A stretch of 6,675 nucleotides of DNA from an uncultured Ruminococcus sp. (lineage in GTDB: Bacteria; Bacillota; Clostridia; Oscillospirales; Acutalibacteraceae), in assembly GCA_902797525.1 (NCBI GenBank), contig CADBSZ010000181.1:1-6675 (forward strand), given 5' to 3'. The first letter of the stretch is position 1; each line of letters starts with the position of its first letter. The notes under the pieces were generated by a model, which saw only the letters and a list, made by a program, of their open reading frames with translations, did no database searches and was not told the DNA's origin. The translations under genes were made by a program, and so were the position numbers. Below are positions 1 through 4,851 of this stretch, one piece after another.

Positions 1-110
1 ACCTTTTCGGCGGCAGAAAGTTTTTTGACGTACTCGCCGCAAAAATCGAGTACGCCTCGTTCGATATAAATATCATACGGTCTGCCCGTATTGACGTGTA
101 CGGTTTTCAT
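1..110 (-). CDS. aroB: 3-dehydroquinate synthase, N-terminal fragment (cut by the left window edge)
   Basis: Only the first 36 codons are in the window. They read MKTVHVNTGRPYDIYIERGV and onward to LSAAEKV, which matches the first beta strands of bacterial AroB (a short 'xVxxxxRxYDIxIxxG' opening). AroB converts DAHP to 3-dehydroquinate in the cytoplasm using NAD+ and a divalent metal, the second step of the shikimate pathway. The catalytic and metal-binding residues lie outside the window, so the call rests on this N-terminal signature and the context. The ATG at 108-110 is preceded on the minus strand by AGGGGA (complement of 115-120), four bases away. It starts 24 bases after the tyrA stop, so it is probably the next gene of the aroF-tyrA transcript. 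A product from another family is unlikely given three aromatic-pathway genes directly upstream. Confidence 0.85.
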   Translation of the reverse strand, partial: MKTVHVNTGRPYDIYIERGVLDFCGEYVKKLSAAEK

Positions 111-134
111 GTTGTCCCCTCATTTAATCGCGTG

Positions 135-965
135 TTATTCGCCCAACGCCTGTTTTATCTGATGACCTTTTTCCAACAGCTCGTAAAGCGCTGTCTTGTC
201 CTCTGCTTTAATTGCGTTAATGATGTTGTTGATGTTGCCAACCAAAATGTCAAGCTCCTCTGCCAGCGGCTCCTTGTTTTCCAAAAACAGCTCTGTCCAA
301 AGCCGCGCGTTGATGTTTGCCACGCGCGACACGTCGCGATAACTGCCTGCCGAAAAGCCTCTGTGGTTCGGGCAGCTTGGGCTGAGCACATAGGAGCACG
401 CCAGCGCGTGCGGAAGCTGCGAGGTGAAGGCAATCATGCGGTCGTGTTCCTCGGGCGTGGTGGTTTTAATGGTGCCAAAGCCGATTTCCCTCGCAAGACT
501 TGACAAAGCGTTCACCGCCACGTGCGGCGCGCCGCAGGGCGTAATAATAAAGCTCGCGCCCATAAACAGATTTTCGTCGCTCGCGTCAAAGCCGTTCTTT
601 TCCTTGCCTGCCATGGGGTGGCTGCCGACAAAGGTGTAGCCGAATTGCTCCGCAAGCGCCGTCATCTGCGGACAGAGCGCGCGCTTAATGCCCGACGCGT
701 CGGTAACAATTGCGTCGGAACGGATGTATTTTCCGTTTTCGCTCAAAAAATCAACACATGCCTGCGGATACATGCAGACAATCACAACATCGGCCTCGCG
801 CAAATCCTCGGGCGTGCCGATTTTGTCAATCGCACCCTGCTCAAGCGCCTTTTGCGCCACGCTTTTCGTGCGGTTAATGCCGATAACGGTGTGCTTGGTG
901 TGTGCCTTCAGCGCCTTGCAGTAGCTGCCGCCGATAATGCCCAAGCCGACAATTGCTATTTTCAT
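135..965 (-). CDS. tyrA: Prephenate dehydrogenase (TyrA family), no ACT domain
   Basis: The protein has 276 residues. It oxidatively decarboxylates prephenate to 4-hydroxyphenylpyruvate (or arogenate to tyrosine, which cannot be excluded) in the cytoplasm, committing carbon to tyrosine. The Rossmann glycine motif GLGIIGG is at residues 7-13, VTDASGIK near 88-95, the GSHPMAGK catalytic-histidine motif at 114-121 (H116), and SQLPHAL at 182-188. A helical C-terminal domain follows with SYRDVSRVA (about 208-216). It ends at 276 residues without the C-terminal ACT domain that many Bacillota TyrA proteins carry at about 360 residues, so direct tyrosine feedback through ACT is not expected. At the end of the second Rossmann strand the sequence is GINRTK (29-34), with no acidic residue, which suggests NADP+ rather than NAD+; this is inference. 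The start overlaps the stop of the DAHP synthase gene as ATGA, and an AGAAGG ribosome site lies inside that gene, so translational coupling is likely. Confidence 0.95.
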   Translation of the reverse strand: MKIAIVGLGIIGGSYCKALKAHTKHTVIGINRTKSVAQKALEQGAIDKIGTPEDLREADVVIVCMYPQACVDFLSENGKYIRSDAIVTDASGIKRALCPQMTALAEQFGYTFVGSHPMAGKEKNGFDASDENLFMGASFIITPCGAPHVAVNALSSLAREIGFGTIKTTTPEEHDRMIAFTSQLPHALACSYVLSPSCPNHRGFSAGSYRDVSRVANINARLWTELFLENKEPLAEELDILVGNINNIINAIKAEDKTALYELLEKGHQIKQALGE

Positions 966-1972
966 GAATGTAATGCCTTCTTCAGTGAGAATAATTTTTT
1001 TGCCACTTCGTCAAACTGCTTCGGCGTCAGCGACTGTGCGCCGTCCGACAGCGCGTGCGGCGGATCGTTGTGTACCTCGATAATCAGGCCGTCCGCGCCT
1101 GCGGCAACCGCCGCCATCGCCAGCGGCTCCACCAGCCAGCTTTTGCCGGCGGCGTGACTGGGGTCGATGATAACGGGCAGGTGCGACAGCTTTTTGATGA
1201 CGGGAATCGCCGAGATGTCAAGCGTGTTGCGCGTAAAGGTTTCGTAGGTGCGAATGCCGCGCTCGCACAGCATAACCTTGTCGTTGCCGCCTGCCATGAT
1301 GTATTCGGCGCTCATCAGCCACTCCTCAATGGTGGCGGAAAGACCGCGCTTGAGCAAAATCGGCTTGTCAATTTTACCCAGCTCCTTAAGCAGCTCGAAG
1401 TTTTGCATATTTCGCGCGCCGACCTGAATAATGTCGACGTTTTCAAACATATCAATGTGGGATACGCGCATGATTTCGGTGACAATCGGAAGTCCCGTTT
1501 CTTTGCGCGCGATTTTCAGCAAATCAAGTCCTTCCGCCTTCAGCCCCTGAAACGCATAGGGCGAGGTGCGCGGCTTAAACGCGCCGCCGCGCAGCAGCGT
1601 CGCGCCCGACGCCTGCACGCTTTTGGCGATGTCGACAATTTGCCGTTCGTTTTCCACCGAGCACGGACCTGCCATAATGTGCAGGCTGCCGTCACCGATG
1701 GTCACGTTGTCATTTATTTTAATTTTGGTGTTTTCGGGATGAAATTTGCGGTTTGCCTTTTTATACGGCTCCTGAACGCGCTTGACGCTTTCAACAATAT
1801 CCTGCGCCTCAATATACTCAATGTCAACCTGCGTGGTGTCTCCGATTAAACCGAGCACCGTAGAGTGCACGCCGTCCCAGCGGTTGATTTTAACGTCGTA
1901 GTCGTTTTTTAGCTTTTCGGTGAAGTTTACCAGCTGTTCGGGGGTGGTGGTTGGCTTTAAAACAATAATCAT
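962..1972 (-). CDS. aroF: 3-deoxy-D-arabino-heptulosonate 7-phosphate (DAHP) synthase, type I-beta with N-terminal regulatory domain
   Basis: The protein has 336 residues and condenses phosphoenolpyruvate with erythrose 4-phosphate to DAHP, the entry step of aromatic biosynthesis. Residues 1 to about 75 form a small domain (MIIVLKPTTTPEQL onward) like the ferredoxin-like domain of Thermotoga maritima DAHP synthase, which is known to mediate tyrosine/phenylalanine feedback. The barrel begins near 95. The expected metal ligands are visible: C104 in AGPCSVE, H273 in DPSHAAGK, E299 in IIEVH and D310 in LSDGAQS. Substrate motifs LRGGAFKPRTSPY (127-139), GARNMQ (185-190) and KRGLSAT (208-214) are intact. 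The ATG at 1970-1972 has GAGGT ten bases upstream on the minus strand. It is the first gene after an internal promoter and overlaps tyrA by four bases. Other members of the type I-beta family include KDO8P synthase, but the N-terminal domain and the aro context favour DAHP synthase. The symbol follows Thermotoga usage; Bacillus calls this gene aroA. Confidence 0.96.
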   Translation of the reverse strand: MIIVLKPTTTPEQLVNFTEKLKNDYDVKINRWDGVHSTVLGLIGDTTQVDIEYIEAQDIVESVKRVQEPYKKANRKFHPENTKIKINDNVTIGDGSLHIMAGPCSVENERQIVDIAKSVQASGATLLRGGAFKPRTSPYAFQGLKAEGLDLLKIARKETGLPIVTEIMRVSHIDMFENVDIIQVGARNMQNFELLKELGKIDKPILLKRGLSATIEEWLMSAEYIMAGGNDKVMLCERGIRTYETFTRNTLDISAIPVIKKLSHLPVIIDPSHAAGKSWLVEPLAMAAVAAGADGLIIEVHNDPPHALSDGAQSLTPKQFDEVAKKLFSLKKALHS

Positions 1973-2023
1973 AACTCAATTTACCTCGCTTTATTATTGG
2001 ATAGTTAATAATTTAACATTAGT

Positions 2024-2052
2024 ATTTTACCACTTTAAAGCGGAACAGTCAA
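2024..2052 (-). promoter_or_regulatory. Sigma-A-type promoter for aroF-tyrA-aroB
   Basis: On the minus strand a -35 box TTGACT (complement of 2047-2052) is followed, after exactly 17 bases, by a -10 box TAAAAT (complement of 2024-2029). The predicted start is near 2016-2018, giving a short leader of about 45 bases before the aroF ATG. It lies entirely in the 99-base gap downstream of the aroK stop. An inverted repeat GTTAA-4-TTAAC (2004-2017) sits at the predicted start point and could be an operator. The leader is too short for a T-box or a classical attenuator. Promoter activity is inferred from hexamer match and spacing. Confidence 0.7.
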
Positions 2053-2071
2053 TAGCCAAAAAGGACAATAA

Positions 2072-2581
2072 TTATTTTTTTAAGCCAAGCCGGTCAATCA
2101 CGGAAAACGCCGTGCGCATGGGCGAGCTTTCGCCCTTTACCACCTCGTCTGCTGCGGCGAGATATTGCGGCAGCCGTTTTTCATACAGTTCGCGCATTAC
2201 CTTGTCTTTATCAGGGCGCTGCAGCAGCGGCCGAACGGTGTCGTTGCGCAGGCGGTAGCGGATAACGTGAAGCGGCACGTCGAGCAAAACGATTTTGTCT
2301 TTGCCCTTAAACGCCGCAACATTGCGTTCATAAGTCAGCGCGCCGCCGCCCGAGGCGATGATTAAATTTGACAATGACGCGAGCTCCTTGCACGCCTCGT
2401 GTTCACGGTCGCGGAAGCCCTCCTCGCCGAACTGCTCAAAGATTTGCGCGACGGGCATTCCCGCCTGCCGCTCGATGTATCTGTCCATGTCGACAAACCG
2501 CCTGCCGGTTTTGCGTGCAATATTTTTGCCGACGGTGGACTTGCCGCAGCCCATAAAGCCGCACAGAATCACGTTGTTCAT
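2072..2581 (-). CDS. aroK: Shikimate kinase
   Basis: The protein has 169 residues, a normal length for a single-domain shikimate kinase of the P-loop NMP-kinase fold. It phosphorylates shikimate to shikimate 3-phosphate with ATP in the cytoplasm. The Walker A loop GFMGCGKST is at 8-16 (K14, S15). DMD is at 31-33, where D33 is the expected shikimate-binding aspartate. R57 lies in EEGFRDRE, the GGG of the substrate-binding turn is at 78-80, the LID arginine R117 is in NDTVRPLL, and the adenine-side arginine is in YEKRLPQY (133-140). All expected catalytic positions are present. The ATG at 2579-2581 has AAGGA five bases upstream on the minus strand. It follows aroE by 28 bases, so the two are probably co-transcribed. 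No hairpin terminator is visible after its stop, so read-through into aroF is possible besides the internal promoter. Confidence 0.96.
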   Translation of the reverse strand: MNNVILCGFMGCGKSTVGKNIARKTGRRFVDMDRYIERQAGMPVAQIFEQFGEEGFRDREHEACKELASLSNLIIASGGGALTYERNVAAFKGKDKIVLLDVPLHVIRYRLRNDTVRPLLQRPDKDKVMRELYEKRLPQYLAAADEVVKGESSPMRTAFSVIDRLGLKK

Positions 2582-2609
2582 AAAAATCCTTCTTTCGGGG
2601 GATTTGCCG

Positions 2610-3449
2610 TTAAAATCGCTTCATTTCCTCGGCGCAGTCGAGCACAAGCCGGTCGATGTCCTTTTGGTCGTATACGGAGCCGTCCCAAATTTGGTGTGCG
2701 ACAACCGCCTGCCAAACAAGCATCGACATGCCGCCCTCCGCCTTTGCGCCGTTTGCCCGGGCACGCTTGACAAGAGCGGTTTCCAGAGGATTGTAAATCG
2801 CGTCGAACACCGCGCCGCATCTGCCGATGGCGCAGTTGTGAATCGGCTGGGCGTCGCTGTTGGGATACATGCCTACGGGCGTGGCGTTAATCAGCACATC
2901 CACGCTGCCGATGATTTGGTCGATTAGTCCGAAGCTGACCTCGGTTTCGGGCAGCTTGCGCGTGATGTCAAGGCACAAAAGACCGGCCTTGCCCACGTCC
3001 TCGCGCCGCACGGCAAACTCAAAGGGCTTATGGCGCAGGGCGATTTCATACGCCATGGTGCGCGCCACGCCGCCGCAGCCGAGAATCATAATTCTGCCGT
3101 CGAGCGCGATTCCCGCTGCCTCAATCGCCTTCATAAAGCCGTCGGGGTCGGTGGTGTAGCCCTTCGCCTTGCCGTCCGTGTTCATTACGGTGTTCACACT
3201 GCCGTACATGTTCGCCTTGTCATCAAGCGAATCAATCAGCGGAATAATGTTCTGCTTGTGCGGAATGGTGATGTTGTAGCCGTCAAGCTGCTTTAGGGTG
3301 CGCTCATATTCTTCGCCAAGGTTTTCGGGCGCGATATCCAGTTTGGTATACTCGGCGTCGATTCCTGCCAAATCAAACAGTCTTTTGTGAATAAAGGGCG
3401 ACATTGTATGCCCGATAGGGTGTCCGATGACCGCGTAATGCTTTTTCAT
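2610..3449 (-). CDS. aroE: Shikimate dehydrogenase (NADP+), first gene of the aro cluster
   Basis: The protein has 279 residues and reduces 3-dehydroshikimate to shikimate with NADPH. The N-terminal substrate domain holds GHPIGHTMSPFIHK (9-22), NITIPHK with catalytic K65 (59-65) and GSVNTV (83-88). TTDPDGF (99-105) supplies the catalytic aspartate D101. The nucleotide-binding glycine loop GCGGVAR is at 124-130, followed by NATPVGM and a C-terminal segment with MLVWQAVVAHQIW carrying the conserved glutamine. Some positions drift from the usual motifs: Thr15-Met16-Ser17 replaces Ser-x-Ser, Lys22 stands where Asn or Gln is common, and Thr replaces the Asn of NTD. The lysine-aspartate pair is intact, so it should be active; a quinate/shikimate dehydrogenase paralogue is less likely in this operon. 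The ATG at 3447-3449 has AGAGGA about nine bases upstream on the minus strand. I could not find a convincing promoter in the AT-rich region before it. Confidence 0.94.
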   Translation of the reverse strand: MKKHYAVIGHPIGHTMSPFIHKRLFDLAGIDAEYTKLDIAPENLGEEYERTLKQLDGYNITIPHKQNIIPLIDSLDDKANMYGSVNTVMNTDGKAKGYTTDPDGFMKAIEAAGIALDGRIMILGCGGVARTMAYEIALRHKPFEFAVRREDVGKAGLLCLDITRKLPETEVSFGLIDQIIGSVDVLINATPVGMYPNSDAQPIHNCAIGRCGAVFDAIYNPLETALVKRARANGAKAEGGMSMLVWQAVVAHQIWDGSVYDQKDIDRLVLDCAEEMKRF

Positions 3450-3555
3450 TTTGATTCATCCTCTGCTTTCATATCATAAATTGCTATTCATTTTCGATAG
3501 ATTGACAATTATTTATGCAAAATCAAGATTTTTAAAAGAAATTTTCAAATACGTA
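3450..3555. other. AT-rich divergent intergenic region between aroE and acpP
   Basis: This stretch separates two divergently transcribed units. It is strongly AT-rich with no open frame of interest. The minus strand should carry the aroE promoter, but no pair of hexamers with good spacing stands out. On the plus strand a TTGACA at 3502-3507 lacks a good -10 partner at 16-18 bases. A perfect 10-base palindrome AATACGTATT (3548-3557) abuts the acpP -35 box and is a candidate regulator site. Confidence 0.5.
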
Positions 3556-3584
3556 TTGACAAAGAGGGGAAAGTCAAATAATAT
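3556..3584 (+). promoter_or_regulatory. Strong sigma-A promoter for acpP
   Basis: A perfect -35 box TTGACA (3556-3561) is followed, after 17 bases, by TAATAT (3579-3584), one mismatch from the consensus -10. The predicted start is near 3590-3592. A palindrome AATACGTATT overlaps the first two bases of the -35, and TTGAC/GTCAA arms (3556-3560 and 3573-3577) bracket the spacer; either could be an operator. A strong promoter fits an abundant protein such as acyl carrier protein. Confidence 0.82.
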
Positions 3585-3590
3585 TGAAGT

Positions 3591-3727
3591 GTAACAAACA
3601 CAGCGTTTGTTTTGCAATGGTTTTTCCGATAATCATTGTAGCACAAAACAGGTGCTCTTGTCTACCGTAATCGGCAGATTTCGCCGATCGGTTGAACGGG
3701 TGCAGTAACATTACAGGAGGAATAAAA
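3591..3727 (+). promoter_or_regulatory. Long structured 5' leader of acpP
   Basis: About 137 bases lie between the predicted start point and the acpP ATG. Three hairpins can be drawn by eye: AACAAAC/GTTTGTT at 3593-3611 (7 bp, loop 5), AGCAC/GTGCT at 3640-3656 (5 bp, loop 7), and a bulged 10-bp stem at 3664-3692, where ACCG-TA-ATCGGC pairs with GCCGAT-CGGT around a 7-base loop. None is followed by a T-run long enough for a convincing terminator, and the AGGAGG ribosome site (3715-3720) is left free. No riboswitch family is recognised. The role may be message stability, translation control or none. Confidence 0.45.
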
Positions 3728-3955
3728 ATGGTATTGGAGAAAGTGAAAGCAATTCTTGCTGAGCAGTTTGACGTTGAAGAGGACAAGATTACTGAGGAAA
3801 CCGATCTTCAGGAAGACCTCGGCGCAGATTCCCTTGACGTTGTTGACCTGCTGATGTCTATTGAGGACGAGTTTGAGGTTGAGGTTCCCGATGAGGAAAT
3901 CGAAAACATCAAAACTGTCGGCGCGCTCGTTGCTTACATCGAGGCGAATTCTTAA
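3728..3955 (+). CDS. acpP: Acyl carrier protein
   Basis: The protein has 75 residues, the usual length for type II fatty-acid-synthase ACP. It carries growing acyl chains on a 4'-phosphopantetheine arm and shuttles them among the Fab enzymes in the cytoplasm. The attachment motif LGADSLDVVDLLM spans residues 31-43 with S35 as the modified serine. The protein is strongly acidic and fits the four-helix pattern, with helix II starting at the DSL motif and an acidic run DEFEVEVPDEE before helix III. The start is fixed by AGGAGG at 3715-3720, seven bases before ATG; an upstream in-frame ATG at 3692 would place the leader hairpin and ribosome site inside the gene and is rejected. The gene stands alone between its own promoter and a terminator, not inside a fab operon. 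Other carrier proteins (D-alanyl or polyketide type) are possible but the sequence is closest to housekeeping ACP. Confidence 0.96.
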   Translation: MVLEKVKAILAEQFDVEEDKITEETDLQEDLGADSLDVVDLLMSIEDEFEVEVPDEEIENIKTVGALVAYIEANS

Positions 3956-3972
3956 TCAAACCGTAAATTGAG

Positions 3973-3999
3973 CAGAGTCCTTCGGGGCTCTGTTTTTTT
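3973..3999 (+). terminator. Rho-independent terminator of acpP
   Basis: CAGAGTCC (3973-3980) pairs with GGGCTCTG (3985-3992) around a TTCG tetraloop, with one G-U pair, and seven T residues (3993-3999) follow. It lies 17 bases after the acpP stop, so acpP is probably a single-gene transcript. Confidence 0.92.
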
Positions 4000-4079
4000 G
4001 CTTGATAGGAAACTCCGCTATTCTTCCCCGCCGTTGCAGGAGTGTTGCCGTACATACATACTTTCCAAAGGCGGGTGAG
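4000..4079. other. Possible structured RNA or intergenic repeat between two terminators
   Basis: No gene is supported here. CCCGCC (4027-4032) can pair with GGCGGG (4070-4075), and ACTCC (4012-4016) can pair with GGAGT (4039-4043) inside that loop, which together would form a pseudoknot-like fold. A terminator-like hairpin follows at 4080-4099. No good promoter was found for it, so it may be a read-through tail of acpP, a small RNA, or part of a dispersed repeat that includes the upstream terminator. No known RNA family is recognised. Confidence 0.25.
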
Positions 4080-4099
4080 AGTGCCCACCGGCACTTTTT
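4080..4099 (+). terminator. Second terminator-like hairpin upstream of tetR
   Basis: AGTGCC (4080-4085) pairs with GGCACT (4090-4095) around the loop CACC, followed by four more T residues (4096-4099). The T-run is short and the stem only 6 bp, extendable by one wobble and one A-T pair. GGTG at 4074-4077 could compete for the loop CACC. It may back up the acpP terminator or end a short RNA starting in the block before it. Confidence 0.5.
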
Positions 4100-4108
4100 G
4101 CGTGTTTC

Positions 4109-4137
4109 TTGCTTTTTGCGGCGGCTTGTGGTATACT
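4109..4137 (+). promoter_or_regulatory. Extended -10 promoter for the tetR-family gene
   Basis: TTGCTT (4109-4114) and TATACT (4132-4137) are 17 bases apart, and a TG at 4129-4130 gives an extended -10 (TGGTATACT). The predicted start is near 4144, about 27 bases before the ATG. The AT-rich stretch just downstream (TATTATATATC) would be a natural place for autoregulation, which is common in TetR-family genes; this is inference. Confidence 0.7.
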
Positions 4138-4170
4138 ATTATATATCAAATTTTTGGCAGGGAGCACATT

Positions 4171-4734
4171 ATGACCACTCTTACCAAGGACGCCATCAAA
4201 AAATCCTTTATGAAGCTGCTGAACGCCAAGGCAGTCAATAAAATCACCGTAAAAGAAATCGTGGAGGACTGCGGCATCAACCGCAACTCCTTTTATTATC
4301 ATTTTGACGACATTCCCTCGCTGATTGAGGAAATTCTCAACGAACAGGCGGATACGCTGGTGCAGGTCAGCAGCAGGGACGCGAACATCTACACCGCAAT
4401 TCTAACCGCCATGGACTTTGCCCTGCAAAACAAGGCGGCGATGATGCATTTGTACCACTCCGCCAGCAGGGAGCTGTTTGAGCGCTATCTCAACCGCGTC
4501 GCCAACCGCACCGTCACCGAGTATTTTGACGTATTCTTCAAGGATGAGGGGATTGACGAGGACGACAAGCAGGCAATTGTGATGTATTACAAAAGTCTGC
4601 TGGTGGGCTTTGTCATCGAATGGCTCGGCAACGGCATGAAGTATGATTTGAGCATTCAGGTGCAGCGCCTGTGCGAGTTGTTTGAGGGCACCACCGAAAT
4701 CGCCGTCAGCCGCTGCAAGCGGAAGGATTCTTAA
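4171..4734 (+). CDS. TetR/AcrR-family transcriptional regulator
   Basis: The protein has 187 residues, normal for the family. The N-terminal DNA-binding domain is clear: a first helix (LTKDAIKKSFMKLL, 4-17), then the helix-turn-helix ITVKEIVEDCGINRNSFYYHF (25-45) with the typical FYYHF recognition-helix ending. The rest is an all-helical ligand-binding and dimer domain with hydrophobic stretches such as KSLLVGFVIEWL, which resembles the DhaS-like TetR C-terminal group. The ligand is unknown. The start is ATG at 4171, with AGGGAG (4159-4164) six bases upstream; a longer in-frame reading from 4042 has no ribosome site and would include the promoter, so it is rejected. A transporter of the MMPL type follows in the same direction, and the usual role of such regulators is repression of the neighbouring efflux gene. 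A terminator separates them, so the link is functional rather than by shared transcript. Confidence 0.92.
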   Translation: MTTLTKDAIKKSFMKLLNAKAVNKITVKEIVEDCGINRNSFYYHFDDIPSLIEEILNEQADTLVQVSSRDANIYTAILTAMDFALQNKAAMMHLYHSASRELFERYLNRVANRTVTEYFDVFFKDEGIDEDDKQAIVMYYKSLLVGFVIEWLGNGMKYDLSIQVQRLCELFEGTTEIAVSRCKRKDS

Positions 4735-4759
4735 TAGACAAAATCGAATATTTGCCTAA

Positions 4760-4799
4760 AAAACGTGCATTTTGAAATCAATGCACGTTTTATTTTTTT
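4760..4799. terminator. Bidirectional rho-independent terminator after the tetR-family gene
   Basis: A perfect 12-bp stem, AAAACGTGCATT (4760-4771) with AATGCACGTTTT (4780-4791), closes an 8-base loop and is followed by A and seven T residues (4793-4799). On the minus strand the same stem is followed by a run of T from the A-rich 4757-4763 region, so it should work in both directions. It ends the regulator transcript before the transporter gene. Confidence 0.9.
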
Positions 4800-4809
4800 G
4801 CGGACTCAC

Positions 4810-4815
4810 TATAAT
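4810..4815 (+). promoter_or_regulatory. Candidate -10 box for the transporter gene
   Basis: A perfect TATAAT lies 36 bases before the transporter ATG, but the -35 position at 16-18 bases falls in the terminator's right arm and T-run (GTTTTA or TTTTAT) and is poor. It may be a weak or activator-dependent promoter. ATAATTAT (4811-4818), a perfect 8-base palindrome, overlaps it and could be a TetR-family operator; this is inference. Confidence 0.45.
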
Positions 4816-4851
4816 TATTATTTGGAAAAAGCATTGAAAGGAGTCTGTACT

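Noticed and set aside
522..1157. Plus-strand open frame spanning the tyrA/aroF junction
   Set aside because: It covers two well-supported genes on the other strand and its product has no recognisable domain.
1055..1849. Plus-strand open frame of 264 codons antisense to the DAHP synthase gene
   Set aside because: The opposite strand encodes an intact DAHP synthase with all metal ligands; the plus-strand product has no family features.
1973..2023. T-box or attenuator control of the aroF transcript
   Set aside because: The leader from the predicted start is only about 45 bases and contains no T-box sequence, specifier stem or terminator hairpin.
3502..3530. Second plus-strand promoter starting with TTGACA at 3502
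   Set aside because: At 17 bases the -10 position reads AAGATT, a poor match, and neighbouring spacings are no better.
3909..4094. Minus-strand open frame of 61 codons (GTG start) across the acpP terminator
   Set aside because: No ribosome site is visible before the GTG, it overlaps the acpP 3' end and it runs through the terminator hairpin. The block is better explained as structured or repeat DNA.
4042..4170. Longer N-terminus for the TetR-family gene starting at 4042
   Set aside because: The extra 43 residues do not fit the family, have no ribosome site, overlap a terminator-like hairpin and would contain the TATACT promoter; the ATG at 4171 has AGGGAG at good spacing.
4803..4845. GACTC/GAGTC inverted repeat that could sequester the transporter ribosome site
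   Set aside because: The left arm lies upstream of the predicted transcription start, so it would not be in the message made from the TATAAT promoter, and the arms are only 5 bases.
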